A stretch of 64,000 nt of DNA from positions 59,163,501 through 59,227,500 of the forward strand of contig CM059584.1 in the NCBI GenBank assembly GCA_030407085.1, read 5' to 3'. Each line of letters opens with the position of its first letter. Within the stretch, counting starts at the first letter, position 1. Below the pieces are notes generated by a model. The model was not told the DNA's origin, ran no database searches, and worked only from the letters and a program-made list of their open reading frames with translations. Below are positions 21,710 to 31,964 of this stretch, in pieces. The translations under genes were made by a program, and so were the position numbers. This DNA is from Trichopria drosophilae (Eukaryota > Arthropoda > Insecta > Hymenoptera > Diapriidae).

Positions 21710-22420
21710 ATGAGCATCGATGTATTTGCACGTTCGTCTCAACGAGCACGGAAGCAAGTATTTCAAAGTGTTGAAATTGCTACAGATGGTTCTTATGATT
21801 TTAAGAAAAAAAAGTTATGTAATATCGGAATACCGGCAGAATCGGATGATGCCATTACTTTGAAAATGTTCTACACATCTATTCGCGATATTAAACAGAA
21901 AATAGATGAACTGTGTGAAGGTGTAATTAAAAATAATGAGAAGATTGAATATTTTGAAAAAAGTATAAATAAAATGCATCAAGATATAAATAAAAATTAT
22001 AATGAAGTAGAAAAGAGGCGGATTATATCTTGAGATATCGGAAATTATACTATTGAATCACATCAAAAAATAACTAAACATACCAGTAATTTAAATAAAA
22101 ATTATTACACCCTTGGCATTCTTACAAATAATATCACTGTCTTAGAACGGGAAGTAAAAAAAAATAAAGATGATTTGAATAAAAATAATGGTTTGATTGA
22201 TAGTCTTACGGTAGATATTGCTCATATAGAAGGAGACTTAAAAAAACATACCTATGACATAAGGCAGAATTAGTACTGTAGCTCACGATGCTGAGAAATT
22301 AATTTTTCTCCTAGAACAAAATGTTCTTAAAAACAGTGAAGCCTTAAAGAAGATTAATGCAATAACGTATGTTATGAAGAGGGATATTTCACATTTGTAC
22401 TCCTTACGGAAGAATTAATT
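21710..22420 (+). pseudogene. Coiled-coil fibre-like protein, Polinton
   Basis: ATG at 21710. Residues ~30-60 read KKKKLCNIGIPAESDDAITL, resembling the trimerisation segment that precedes the shaft of phage and virus fibres ('.N.G.P....DAV..K'). A long heptad-rich helix follows. A TGA at 22031-22033 interrupts it, after which the same type of sequence (NYTIESHQKITK…IEGDLKKHTYD) continues. A frameshift near 22265 leads to a final piece ending LYSLRKN at about 22418. Full length would be about 235 residues. It may be a receptor-binding or vertex fibre; this is inference from motif and coiled-coil content. Confidence 0.5.
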
Positions 22421-22510
22421 AGTTAGTCTGCAACATGTGAATAAATAAACTATCTGCAACAATCCACCTAACAGTTTTAATAAAGACGTTGCCTTATCTG
22501 TTTAACAACA

Positions 22511-22669
22511 ATGACTTCTAAAGAAAAGAGAAAAGTCGTGAAGGAGCTTCGTAAACCAGCAAGAAAAAATTATACAAGACGGCGAGTAGATATTCGCGGA
22601 TTCGATGAAACTTGGCAAGCTGATCTTGTAGAAATGATTCCGCCGCTGCTAATGATGATGCCAATTTGA
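22511..22669 (+). pseudogene. Retroviral-type integrase, N-terminal fragment
   Basis: The 52-codon frame begins MTSKEKRKVVKELRKPARKN and continues through RRRVDIRGFDETWQADLVEM, which resembles the region leading into the first catalytic Asp (W.AD) of the rve-fold integrases of Polintons. The rest of the domain, including the second Asp and the Glu, is missing: the sequence breaks at about 22645. A DDE integrase is the standard insertion enzyme of Polintons, consistent with the 6-bp target duplication. Confidence 0.6.
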
Positions 22670-22837
22670 TATATATAAATTTTCGGTTTGGCTTACTAGT
22701 ATTTTAATTTCCGACTGAAGTTTTAAATCGTCTTTTAAAAAAGTTATAGAATGTCTACCTCGAGGATATATACCGAGCCACGTTACTGATGAAAAATACT
22801 CTACTGCATCGTCATTTATATTCCAAACCCTAACTGA

Positions 22838-23480
22838 TAATGATTATTTTGATGTGATTATGCCTCTGAGTATGATTCTCGGATTTGCTGAAGATTATCG
22901 TAAGATAATGGTAAACGCGAAGCACGAACTTGTTTTAACAAGATCTAAACATGATGATAATGCAATTATACAAAATGCAGAAGAAAGTTACAAAATTGAG
23001 ATGAATAAAATAGAATGGTTAGTTCCACATGTGACGTTGGCTGTTAGGGAAAGGATACAGCTGTTACGTTTCATTGAAAAAGATCCTTGCATATCTTTAT
23101 GTTTCCGTACATGGGAACTTTATGCATATCCGATATTACCGGTAACATCATCCCACGTGTGGTGCGTGAAAATAGCGACACAACTAGAAAAGCCACGATA
23201 TATTATTATCGGCTTCCAAACAGCACGAAAAAATGACAATGCGAAAAATGCTAGCCTGTTTGATCACTGCAACATTAGTAATGTATTTTTGAATTCAAAA
23301 TATTATCCGTATGGTAATTTAAACCCTGATATTGCAAATAATCAATTTTCTTTATTATACGATATGTATATCAATTTTCAAGCTAGTTACTATAATAAAA
23401 ATGTCAATAGTAAACCTATATTGAATAAATCAATATTTTTAGAGAAAGCTCCATTAAACATTATTGATTGCTCTAAGTAA
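22838..23480 (+). pseudogene. Polinton major capsid protein, C-terminal part (on the opposite strand to its N-terminus)
   Basis: The frame has MPLSMILGFAEDYRKIMVNA near its start, then NKIEWLVPHVTL, RTWELYAYPILP, LEKPRYIIIGFQTARKNDNA, LNSKYYPYGNLNPDI and a C-terminus ending IDCSK. These are motifs of the double-jelly-roll-like family. It is open for over 200 codons. The first ~120 bp duplicates 18400-18520 almost exactly but inverted. The sequence just upstream (22760-22837) is not the expected capsid sequence. The simplest reading is that this is the 3' part of the gene whose 5' part is at 18396-18934. The family C-terminal extension appears shortened. Confidence 0.75.
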
Positions 23481-23502
23481 AATGAAGCTTTAACTCGCAT
23501 TG

Positions 23503-23712
23503 ATGGAAACAAAAGATATAGAATGTCTACCGATCGATTTCATCTGCATGTTTGCTGAACGACAAATTGAAGAAGCATGGACTTGCTTGCCACCTGCTTT
23601 GCAAATGCATCCTGAAATACGTGAATGCCGACGATATTATAAACATTTCGAATCAAGCTATGATACGATAGATGGTGAACCGCCTATGATCAAAGATTGC
23701 ATCACTTGTTAA
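23503..23712 (+). CDS. Small acidic protein downstream of the capsid gene
   Basis: A 69-aa frame from ATG 23503 to TAA 23712: METKDIECLPIDFICMFAER, then QIEEAWTCLPPALQMHPEI, ending in a Cys-containing tail (PPMIKDCITC). It follows the capsid stop by about 20 bp on the same strand, so it was probably expressed with it. Similar short proteins accompany these capsids in other insect elements as I remember them. No function known. Confidence 0.45.
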   Translation: METKDIECLPIDFICMFAERQIEEAWTCLPPALQMHPEIRECRRYYKHFESSYDTIDGEPPMIKDCITC

Positions 23713-24324
23713 ATTAAAAGCGATGCATTAGTTGACAACATTGAAAATATAAATTTTATGTAATAGCTATTGTATATTCTTATGTATAATAATATTGTAA
23801 ACAAAAAATAATGTAATGTATGAATATGAACGTGAAAAATAAAATTTATAAAATACATCTTCCTTCCTGTATGATATTGTACAAAAAAAAAATAAACATT
23901 TATGAGAGGGTCGATGATCGACGTAATGATTGATAGGTTTTACAGTCGAGGCGTTGCGATGGTGATTAAGGTTTTCAATAGAAGGAGAGACGAAAACGAG
24001 ACTTTCCACCTTATGAATGAAAATCTGTGTTTAAATATGTTTAAGTCAAGAAAGATTTCGAAACGTTATGCCACGAAACGAGAAAATGAAAATATAGATG
24101 CTAGATTGAACAAATTTTGTAATGGGGCTCGACACCTTCAAACTGGTATTTAGACTAATTGTGACGAAGGTTGAAGGAAATAAATCTAAACTATCAGTTC
24201 ATCAAAAAAGATACGTGACTTCTGAAATACGTCGGTAACGGTATGTCATATTGAAAGTGAGATTTCCCAACAGGGGCATTTAAAAGCTCGAAATATATAT
24301 ACATAACGCGACATCATTAATCTT
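23713..24324. other. Non-coding part of the Polinton
   Basis: AT-rich. The frame at 23902-24153 is short and unrecognised. Confidence 0.4.
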
Positions 24325-24965
24325 GTATGCAGTTTCGGGAAAATAAATGTACGGTGAATAAGTGGTCGACGGGTAATCGGCGATCGTGAAAACGGTATAC
24401 TGCTAATGTTAATGGATCTAACAAAGAGTATGCGAAAGCGATGGTAGTAGGACGTACGGGGAAAACATCATTTTACTTTCACATTCAATACGGTTTCTAG
24501 CTTACCATGTATTTCCACATAAACACGGAGAAGCGGCTATAATGTAGCAATATCTGACCTTTAATGAAGGCGACTTTTGAAATTTGTTTTTCGACACATG
24601 GCAATACTTATGTGTAACGGCCAACACTTTTCAATCTCTCTGATTGAATTTTGTAAGATCAAGCATTAGAAAGACGTCATTTTCAACGATAATGTAAAAA
24701 TATTTTATTAATAACAATATCTAATGAAATAATAAATATTGGTTGACCTTTACCTTCTCTTTTCATTATACAATGTAACGTAATTAATTACCTATGTTTT
24801 TCGACCTTCACAGCTTTTGAAATTTATAATAACAATACATAAAATTGTTTGTATTAACCTTCTTTCACTCCTGACATTCTTACGGCCCACTTGCGAAATT
24901 CTTCCATCACACTATCATCGATGGGAGGTAGGTTGGGGCGGCAGAACCCGCTTAGCCCCTGTACT
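24325..24965 (-). repeat. Polinton right terminal inverted repeat
   Basis: Its reverse complement begins AGTACAGGGGCTAAGCGGG and follows the left repeat to about 14250-14265. The differences are mostly point changes. Confidence 0.85.
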
Positions 24966-24971
24966 AACGGC
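24966..24971. repeat. Polinton target-site duplication, right (AACGGC)
   Basis: Partner of AATGGC at 13602-13607. Confidence 0.75.
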
Positions 24972-27040
24972 AAAAAGAGAAAATAAAATTACTTTTTGCA
25001 GAAAGAAAACGTTTGCATATCTATATTATCGGATATCTACATCCGTTAATAAGCATTCATTGAATAATTAATAGAATCGGAAATAATGTTAATTTAAGGC
25101 TTTTGCACTTTACTTTTAGCTGTAACCGATAAAAATATATAAAATAATTCAAGGAAGTAGAGTAGATGGGATATTTACAACAATCGCTATGTAAATATTT
25201 AATTACGAAAAGTGTAAATATATAAGATAAATAAAATTAAAATGCTTAATCACGAATTTACACCACATTCATAACATTAATCTGATAATAATTAAGATAT
25301 TAATAGTTTCAAGCATATATTAATGTTATTAGTTAAATTCGCAAATGACATTGTACACATGTATTAAGTTCTGTTTTACTATTGTTCATTACGCATAATT
25401 TTCGTAATTTTCAATATTTTATTTTATTTGAAAAATATAATGAATTAAACACGTAAATTAATTTTATAAAATTAAATAAGTAAGTGCTATTAACATAATA
25501 GCAATCAAAGAAATAAGAATTAAGGACCTATTTACTTGTTATTTGTATAAATAATGAAATACCAAAGAAAAAATTATTAATCTAAAATTGCGACTAAAAA
25601 ATGAATGTGTAATATTAAAAATTACACAAGTTTCATAAATTTAAATAATTACCGCTCAACAAAAATAATTTTAATTAATTATTTATTAAAAATATAAATT
25701 AAAATATAATTATTGAATAATTTTGTATGAGAGGGCATTTTTATTTCGTAGAAAAATAATAAAATTTTCTATCTGCCGTAGCGCAGGGCCGCGTGCGCAT
25801 ATTGTGCGATTCGTCCTTGCCGTTTTCTAGATTTCTTTTTGGCTCTCCAATGTCAAGTTTCGAATCCAACCCCGCTCTTCCACGTGGTCCCCTCATGCTC
25901 CTATTGTACCGTTAGTGTTATGTTTAATTTCGATCAAACTGTATCCTATGCTTTTCCGCGGTGATAATATTTTTCTCTTTTTTTCCCCATTTGATTACCG
26001 ATGGGATTCCCTCGGGGCGCCACTTTACGGCGATTTCATTAGGCATTGTCTTTTAGATCAGTGCATTATTTTTTTATGAATAGATACATCCGTATATAAT
26101 ATTTCTTAGTTTTCATATTTCTTTTATTAAAAAAAAAATAAAAATAGATATACATAGATACGGGAAACTTCTAATAAACAACTTCTAATAATAATATACA
26201 TATTAATATGCAATTATTTATTGTTATATTTATATATTTGTTATCTATACTTATTTTTATATGTAATAGAAAAAGAAATATTTTGTGAAAGTTACAGTCG
26301 GCAAGTGTATGTAAATTTTGTTGTCGCAGTGAAATTTTAAGTTTTTTCAATTTATATTGTTGCTATGAAATGTCGGTGAAAGCAATTTTCATTCATAAAA
26401 CATTCATTCATTTTATTACATCTGCATTGTAACTATACGAATATGCAATTTAAGATACAGATTTTTTACTAGTACACTTAAGCTCAAAATTGTTCAAGTG
26501 AAATGAACCATCCTCATTAGAACTTTTAGAATCTCTATATCGTTTAATTTATTACTGTATGCATATCCATGTATTTAAAAATCATTAAAAAAATACGTCG
26601 TCTCTGATAAAACTAGTATATGAACAAAAACAGATGCATAGAACGAATCCAAGTTGTAGAATTCTCTGGCTGCACGACGAGCATTGATATATAGACTGCC
26701 TGCAAGCGGCGCGACTTCTATCACTTAGGGCGGTACGTCATCGCACGGGGGAACCGCGCCGCTTCGCAAACTGCCTCTGTTGCCCAGTATGTGAAGCTTC
26801 ACACTTTTCTCCGTGTACTTCTCTCTCATAAATACTCACACGTATACACAACATGACGCATTTAAATTCGCAACCAATTACGTTATTTTGCTTCTTATTC
26901 TCGACTTTTACAGTTTCGTGGAAATAGGGCTAAACAAACACACGCAGTCATTAGATTGCCTTCAAACTTGTCGACGCTCGGAAATAAATGAGAATGAAAT
27001 AAAGTTTCAAAGTAAACTTTAGTTAGTTACTTCAAGTAAA
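24972..27040. other. AT-rich intergenic interval
   Basis: No gene recognised. Two short GC-richer patches (25780-26050 and 26660-26800) contain no convincing frame. Confidence 0.4.
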
Positions 27041-27066
27041 AACTAGTGGTTTCCATTTGAAAAATT

Positions 27067-27114
27067 GAATTCGACCTTGAAATGACCTTCAAGGTCACGA
27101 ACAAGGTCGAATTC
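27067..27114. repeat. Near-perfect palindrome with nuclear-receptor half-sites
   Basis: GAATTCGACCTTG at the left is exactly inverted as CAAGGTCGAATTC at the right. The centre holds TGACCTTCAAGGTCA, itself a palindrome. AAGGTCA-type half-sites occur four times in 48 bp. Confidence 0.8.
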
Positions 27115-27149
27115 ACTAGTAGAATTAAATAGAATCAAGAATCTGATAT

Positions 27150-29145
27150 TTGACAAATGTTAACCCGTAAATTCCCAAAACGGCATAAATTCCATCCGTT
27201 TTTCAACATACGACTACAGATCCAATTCGCAGATAAATCTTAATTGAATTACATTTCCTGAAGTATTTTTTCGTGCTCTTTTCAAAGCAGTCGTTATTTT
27301 TGCTCTATCTCTCTTAGATTTTTCAACATAACGGTGTTTTCCTGGAAAAACGTGTTAATTTTTATTTTGATCAATCGCGATTTACATTCATTTAAACAGC
27401 TTCGTTTTGCTCCAAATTCTGTATCGGATGGAATTTTTGGTTGTACTTTAAGGTTTTATTGGTATTTTTTAAAAATTCAAGATGGCGGTTGATTGGCATG
27501 TCGAGTTGTAACGAAATTTATTATTAATTTCTCAAAAATGTTTGGCTTACAGCAGAAATTGGTACACTACTGGTTTTGAGGTCGCTGTATCCGAATCTAA
27601 CATCAGATTTGCGAAATTCAAAATGGTGGATCCAATATGGTGGACCAAACTTCTCAAAAATGTTTGGATTCCAACAAAAATTGAGATATTACCCTTCTAG
27701 AGGTCGCTATATCCGAAACTGGTACCAGATTTTCGAAATTCAAAATGGCGGATCCCATATGGCGGACCAATTTTTTTCTAAAATGTTTGGATTACAGTAA
27801 ATATTGCTATATTTCAGTTTTTAAGGTCGCTAACTTCTTTGAAAAATGCAAATAAACCACTTTCAATTTACTTTTTTTTTAAAAGAGGCAGAACTCTTTC
27901 AACAAAAAATTGTCTTTTTGTCTATTTCCGTTTTTAGCGACACCCAGGATCAACGACGTGGACGTAACGGAGATATGATCTCTTTTGGGTGCTTCATTTT
28001 CGTGAGTCCCTCGCACGATTCATGGAGCTCAATCTTCAAACTCTTCTTGATTATTCTATTATTTCCCAAGATACTTTCCAAAACATATAAAACAAAAACA
28101 TCCATTGCAATCTATACAAGTTCCAGTTGGTCTTTCAGAACAACCTTCATACGAGCATTTTCCTCTGGATCGAGTTCCATTTTTATGAGCGGAAAGATTG
28201 CTCTTTCCTTTTTTGCTACAATAGCATTTATTGACCTCCGTACAGACATCTTTCCCACTAACTTATTGTCCCTTTTAACAACAAATATTCCTCAGAACTG
28301 TTATATTAGTTATTGAGGCTTGTAAAAGTCTCATAAAAATTACCCAAGTCCACTTTCTGCACCTTATACTCGCAAAATTTTGTCCACCATATTGTCTCTA
28401 CCATTTTAAAATTCGAAAATCAGATTTCAGATTCAGAGTTAGCAACCTCTAGAACGTAATATATCAATTTTTGTTGCAATCCAAACATTTTAACAAATTT
28501 TGGTCTGCCATATTACGTTCTATATTACGTCCGCCATATGGATCCGCCGTTTTGAAATTCGAAAATCTGATTCCAGTTTCGGATTTAGGGACCTCATGAA
28601 CGGTAATATCTGAATTTTTGTTGCAATCCGAACGTTTTACCGAAATTTGGTTCGCCATATTGGATCCGCCATTTTGAATTTCAGAAAATCTGATTTTAGA
28701 TTCGGATTCAGCGACCTCAAAAACTGTAGTGTACCAACTTCTGTTGTAAGACAATCATTTTTGAGAAAATAATAATAAATTTCGTTATAACTCGACATGC
28801 CAATCAACCGCCATCTTGAATTTTTAAAAAATACCAATAAAACTTTATAGTACAACAAAACATTCCACCCGATACAGAATTTGAAGCAAAACTGAGCTGT
28901 TTAACTGAATGTAAATCGCGATTGATCAAAATAAAAATTTATAATTAACACGTTTTTCCAGGAAAACGCCGCCATATTGGAAAATCTAAGAGAGATCGAG
29001 CAAAAATAACGACGGATTTGAAAAGAGCACAAAAAAACTTCAGGAAATATAATTTAATTAAGATTCATCTGCGTATTGGATCTGCAGTCTTATGTTGAAA
29101 ACGGGTAGAATTTATGCCGTTTTGGGACTTTACGGGTTAATTTCA
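27150..29145. mobile_element. Palindromic element with ~700 bp arms and a piggyBac-like core remnant
   Basis: The left arm (about 27150-27835) is the reverse complement of the right arm (about 28400-29145). Both contain AAAATGGCGGATCC-type motifs and a shared TTTATTTTGATCAATCGCG segment. The unique core (27840-28390), read on the minus strand, has a Cys cluster (GKCSYEGCSERPTGTCIDC, then NGCFCFICFGK) like the C-terminal cysteine-rich domain of piggyBac transposases, split between frames. It is probably a non-autonomous derivative of a piggyBac-type transposon. Confidence 0.6.
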
Positions 29146-29189
29146 AGCGGTTAAGAAAGTAAAATACTTGATTTATATAATTAAATGGC

Positions 29190-29515
29190 CAGGGAAAATT
29201 CCTCAAACTTTTGTCTGAAACATTTTCCCCGAAAATGCACTCCCGCTGAAATAATTCACTATTCCGAGAGCTTTAAGTTTAACCTTGAACTGACCTTGCC
29301 GGGAAAATCGACCATATCATATTCGGACGTTAAATTTCCCACTCTTTCAAAATCCATGAAAAAAAGGGGTTCCCATTTAAAAAAACAAACTTGACCTTGA
29401 AATAACCTTCAAGATCATATTCAAGGTCAATTTCATTGGTACCGTTAAATAGCCAGGGGGAAATCCTTAAACTTTTGTCGGAAACATTTTCCCCGAAAAT
29501 GCACTCCCGCTGAGA
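29190..29515. repeat. Direct repeat pair (about 65 bp) with AAGGTCA palindromes between
   Basis: The unit containing CATTTTCCCCGAAAATGCAC occurs at 29190-29255 and again at 29450-29515. TGACCTTGAAATAACCTTCA lies between them. Confidence 0.65.
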
Positions 29516-29689
29516 TATTTAATCGTTCCGGAACTTTTTCTCATCACGGCATTCTTTACCAAATCGGCCACCCATCCTGGCCAAAATTTCAAGCAACGTA
29601 GAGAGTTGCATGAGGTCTGATTTTGAAACTATATTTGTCTCATTTTCTTTGGTGAGTGGCCATTTTGAAAAATTCAAAATGGCGGCTCC

Positions 29690-29900
29690 AATTCAGCGCT
29701 GCAATACACCAAACACTTGAAAATGAGCGTAAAAACAGTCATACAGTTTTTTGGCGCGTCGAAACATACCGTTTTCGGGTTTAATTCTTCAAATGTGATT
29801 GGATCTTTTTAGAACTTGCTACTCGGGGGTTTCAGGGGTCGTAGATTACGAATATGAAGTCTAATTTTACAAATTCAAAATGGTGAATCCAATACCACGC
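29690..29900 (+). repeat. Inverted-repeat arm, partner of 34805-35095
   Basis: Matches the reverse complement of 34805-35095 over most of its length (for example GATTACGAATATGAAGTCTA and CACTTGAAAATGAGC). The two arms bracket the piggyBac region. Confidence 0.6.
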
Positions 29901-30341
29901 ACGACCATCGTGTTGCCTAAGCTGTCGTTTGATTTTAAAAATTTAACATGGCGGATCATGTATGGTAGATGAGAAATCTAAACTTGAACTTTTACAATAC
30001 CAATAATGTGATCATATTCTTCGTCAAATTTGGACACAAATGCGCTCTGGCGTTTTTCCGATTAAGTGTGTCATTGTCAAAAGGAAAATTTATAAACATG
30101 GAAATGTTTGTTAAATTTAGAAAAGCTGCGTTTCCAATGTTGTATCGAAGGGTGTAAAAAGTACATCCGTGAAGAGAAAATTTTGTCGTGATTAAATACA
30201 AATCCGGAATGATATGAACGAAATTTTAAATGTTTGTATACCGATGTATACCGTATATTATATCCATATGTATTTCGAGGAGGTCGCACAGTCGGATTTA
30301 TATGTCTTCGGTACATCTTCGGCTTCGTTGCCGTCAGCTGT

Positions 30342-30490
30342 GCATGCGTGCGTTCGTGCGTGCGTTAGTGCACGTGCGCGCGTGTATGTGTGTGCGTGCG
30401 TGTGCGTGAGTGCGTGCGCGTGAGTTTGTGTGCATGAGTGTGTGTGCGTGTGCGTGTGCGTGAGTGTGCGTGTGAGTGCGTGCGCATTTG
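30342..30490. repeat. GT/GTGC microsatellite
   Basis: Alternating TGCG and TGTG units. No coding meaning. Confidence 0.9.
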
Positions 30491-30650
30491 CGTGCATTAA
30501 TATTAACATTTACAGCAGATTGATCGAGAATTCCGTAAAAGAACCGTAATGGCCATCTACGTGTTTTTCGCGCAAAAGTATACTCACGACAAAGTTGATC
30601 GATCGTATCAACGCCTCCTTTGTTCCTATTGTAATCAAGTAAATGTTGGG

Positions 30651-31950
30651 TTATTTAGTTCCTTCATCAAAGTGAACTTTTTTGTCATAAGATGGTAACA
30701 AAAGTACAATTTTCTTGGCCTTCGGATTGTTAAAAGTTAGCACACCAACATCGCTATATGCAAATTGACAGTTACCAGTCCTGGGTACCGATTTGAACGA
30801 ATCCGGAATTTCGGACTTGTTTTTCCTAATCGTACCTACTACTGTCAGAGAAGAATCGTCTTTCAGTTGCTGAACTAACGACACACTAGTGAACCAATCA
30901 TCCATCGTCATATTTCTATAAGTCACGAATAGGTTCTACTAACGCTTTTACAAAATAAATCGCTACCGGTTCGTTTTCTTGTCGTTTTCTTCTCTCCGAG
31001 GTAAATCACTCGTCTGACCTAAGTACGGTACAGCATTGCACAAATAATATGTTTCAAAATCATTCATTGCCAAGATTTTTAGCTCGTATATATCGGGCTT
31101 TGAGGGAATATATATACGAAAAATGACTACCATGAAAACTAAGTAACTGTTCATCGATCGTAACGTGCTTTCCGGTCTGATAGAAAAATTTGGCAAATTT
31201 GTATGAATACATCCCAAAATTGTCGTATAGGTGCAAGTCGATCGTCCTGCCTTCCTTCGTTACGGGTCTCCATATTATCGAATCGCAAATGGCGTAATAG
31301 GTACGAAAACATTCTGACATAACGGCTGTAAAAAATTGCATGCTGTGTTTAGAAAATGAATGCCGCGTGTTTACATTGTTCATTTTATGCATGCCGATAT
31401 AATATAAAATCCCAAATAAGGCACGTATTTCTATTATATCCGTATTACGTATAAGTCGTTATTCTATTTCCTCTACTGCAACTAAAAGACCTTTGTTGTG
31501 CTCTATTTGTTTATTTGTATTAGTAACTATACTTTCTAAAATTTCATCCGTAATTAAAAGTGTCCAAAATACTAAAGATTTTGTAAGTTTTGTCGCGGTC
31601 CCTACATCAGCACAGTCAATAGGCACAGCATCAATAGAACGTGTTCCTCTCAGTTCCATTTGTTTTATGCTCCACCTGTACGAATTTTTACCTCGTGCAT
31701 ACGCACTTTTTCGACCGACATTTTTCCGCCGTTCTCTCACTCTGCCATTTTCATACCCTTCGTCATCTTCTGATTCACCCCCTTCCTCGACAGGATCATT
31801 GGCATCCTCTTCAGATGAGAAGTCTTCCTGGCTTTCAATTTCTTATTTCCCTTCTGAAGAAAATTCACTTTCAATGTCGGAATCTAATTCGTCTTCAGAT
31901 AAATGTGAAGGCTCGATTGCCGCACGATACCGCGAGCGTGTTATTGACAT
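30651..31950 (-). pseudogene. piggyBac-family transposase, decayed
   Basis: The putative start is at 31950 (MSITRSRYRAAIE), followed by an acidic N-terminal region with a stop near 31850. Then come RRKNVGRKSAYARGKNSYRW and FWTLLITDEILESIVTNTN (31740-31459), TIDEQLLSFHG (about 31140), PSKPDIYELKILAMN (about 31090), and NMTMDDWFTSVSLVQQL near 30900, ending FDEGTK at 30651. These are ordered piggyBac motifs; DEQL and DDWFTS lie around catalytic Asp residues. Frames change at least three times. The span would code for ~430 residues, against roughly 580 in intact members, so it has deletions. The cysteine-rich C-terminus is absent here. It cut and pasted at TTAA sites when active. Confidence 0.75.
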
Positions 31951-31964
31951 CTAATTGTCAATAA

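Larger units (their letters stand above)
13608..24965. mobile_element. Maverick/Polinton (endogenous virus-like DNA element)
   Basis: The element is bounded by inverted repeats of about 650 bp that begin 5'-AGTA and end TACT-3', and by a 6-bp target duplication. These are Polinton hallmarks. Inside are double-jelly-roll major capsid pieces, a minor-capsid-like gene, the N-terminus of a retroviral-type integrase, an OB-fold-like gene, a coiled-coil fibre-like gene and small ORFs. I see no protein-primed DNA polymerase B, packaging ATPase or protease, so the copy is defective, possibly from a PolB-less lineage. Two R4/Dong-type LINE copies (15314-18395) and a FLYWCH fragment (21183-21446) are later insertions. 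Without them the element would be about 8 kb. An inversion between about 18.4 and 22.84 kb has split the capsid gene. Confidence 0.85.
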
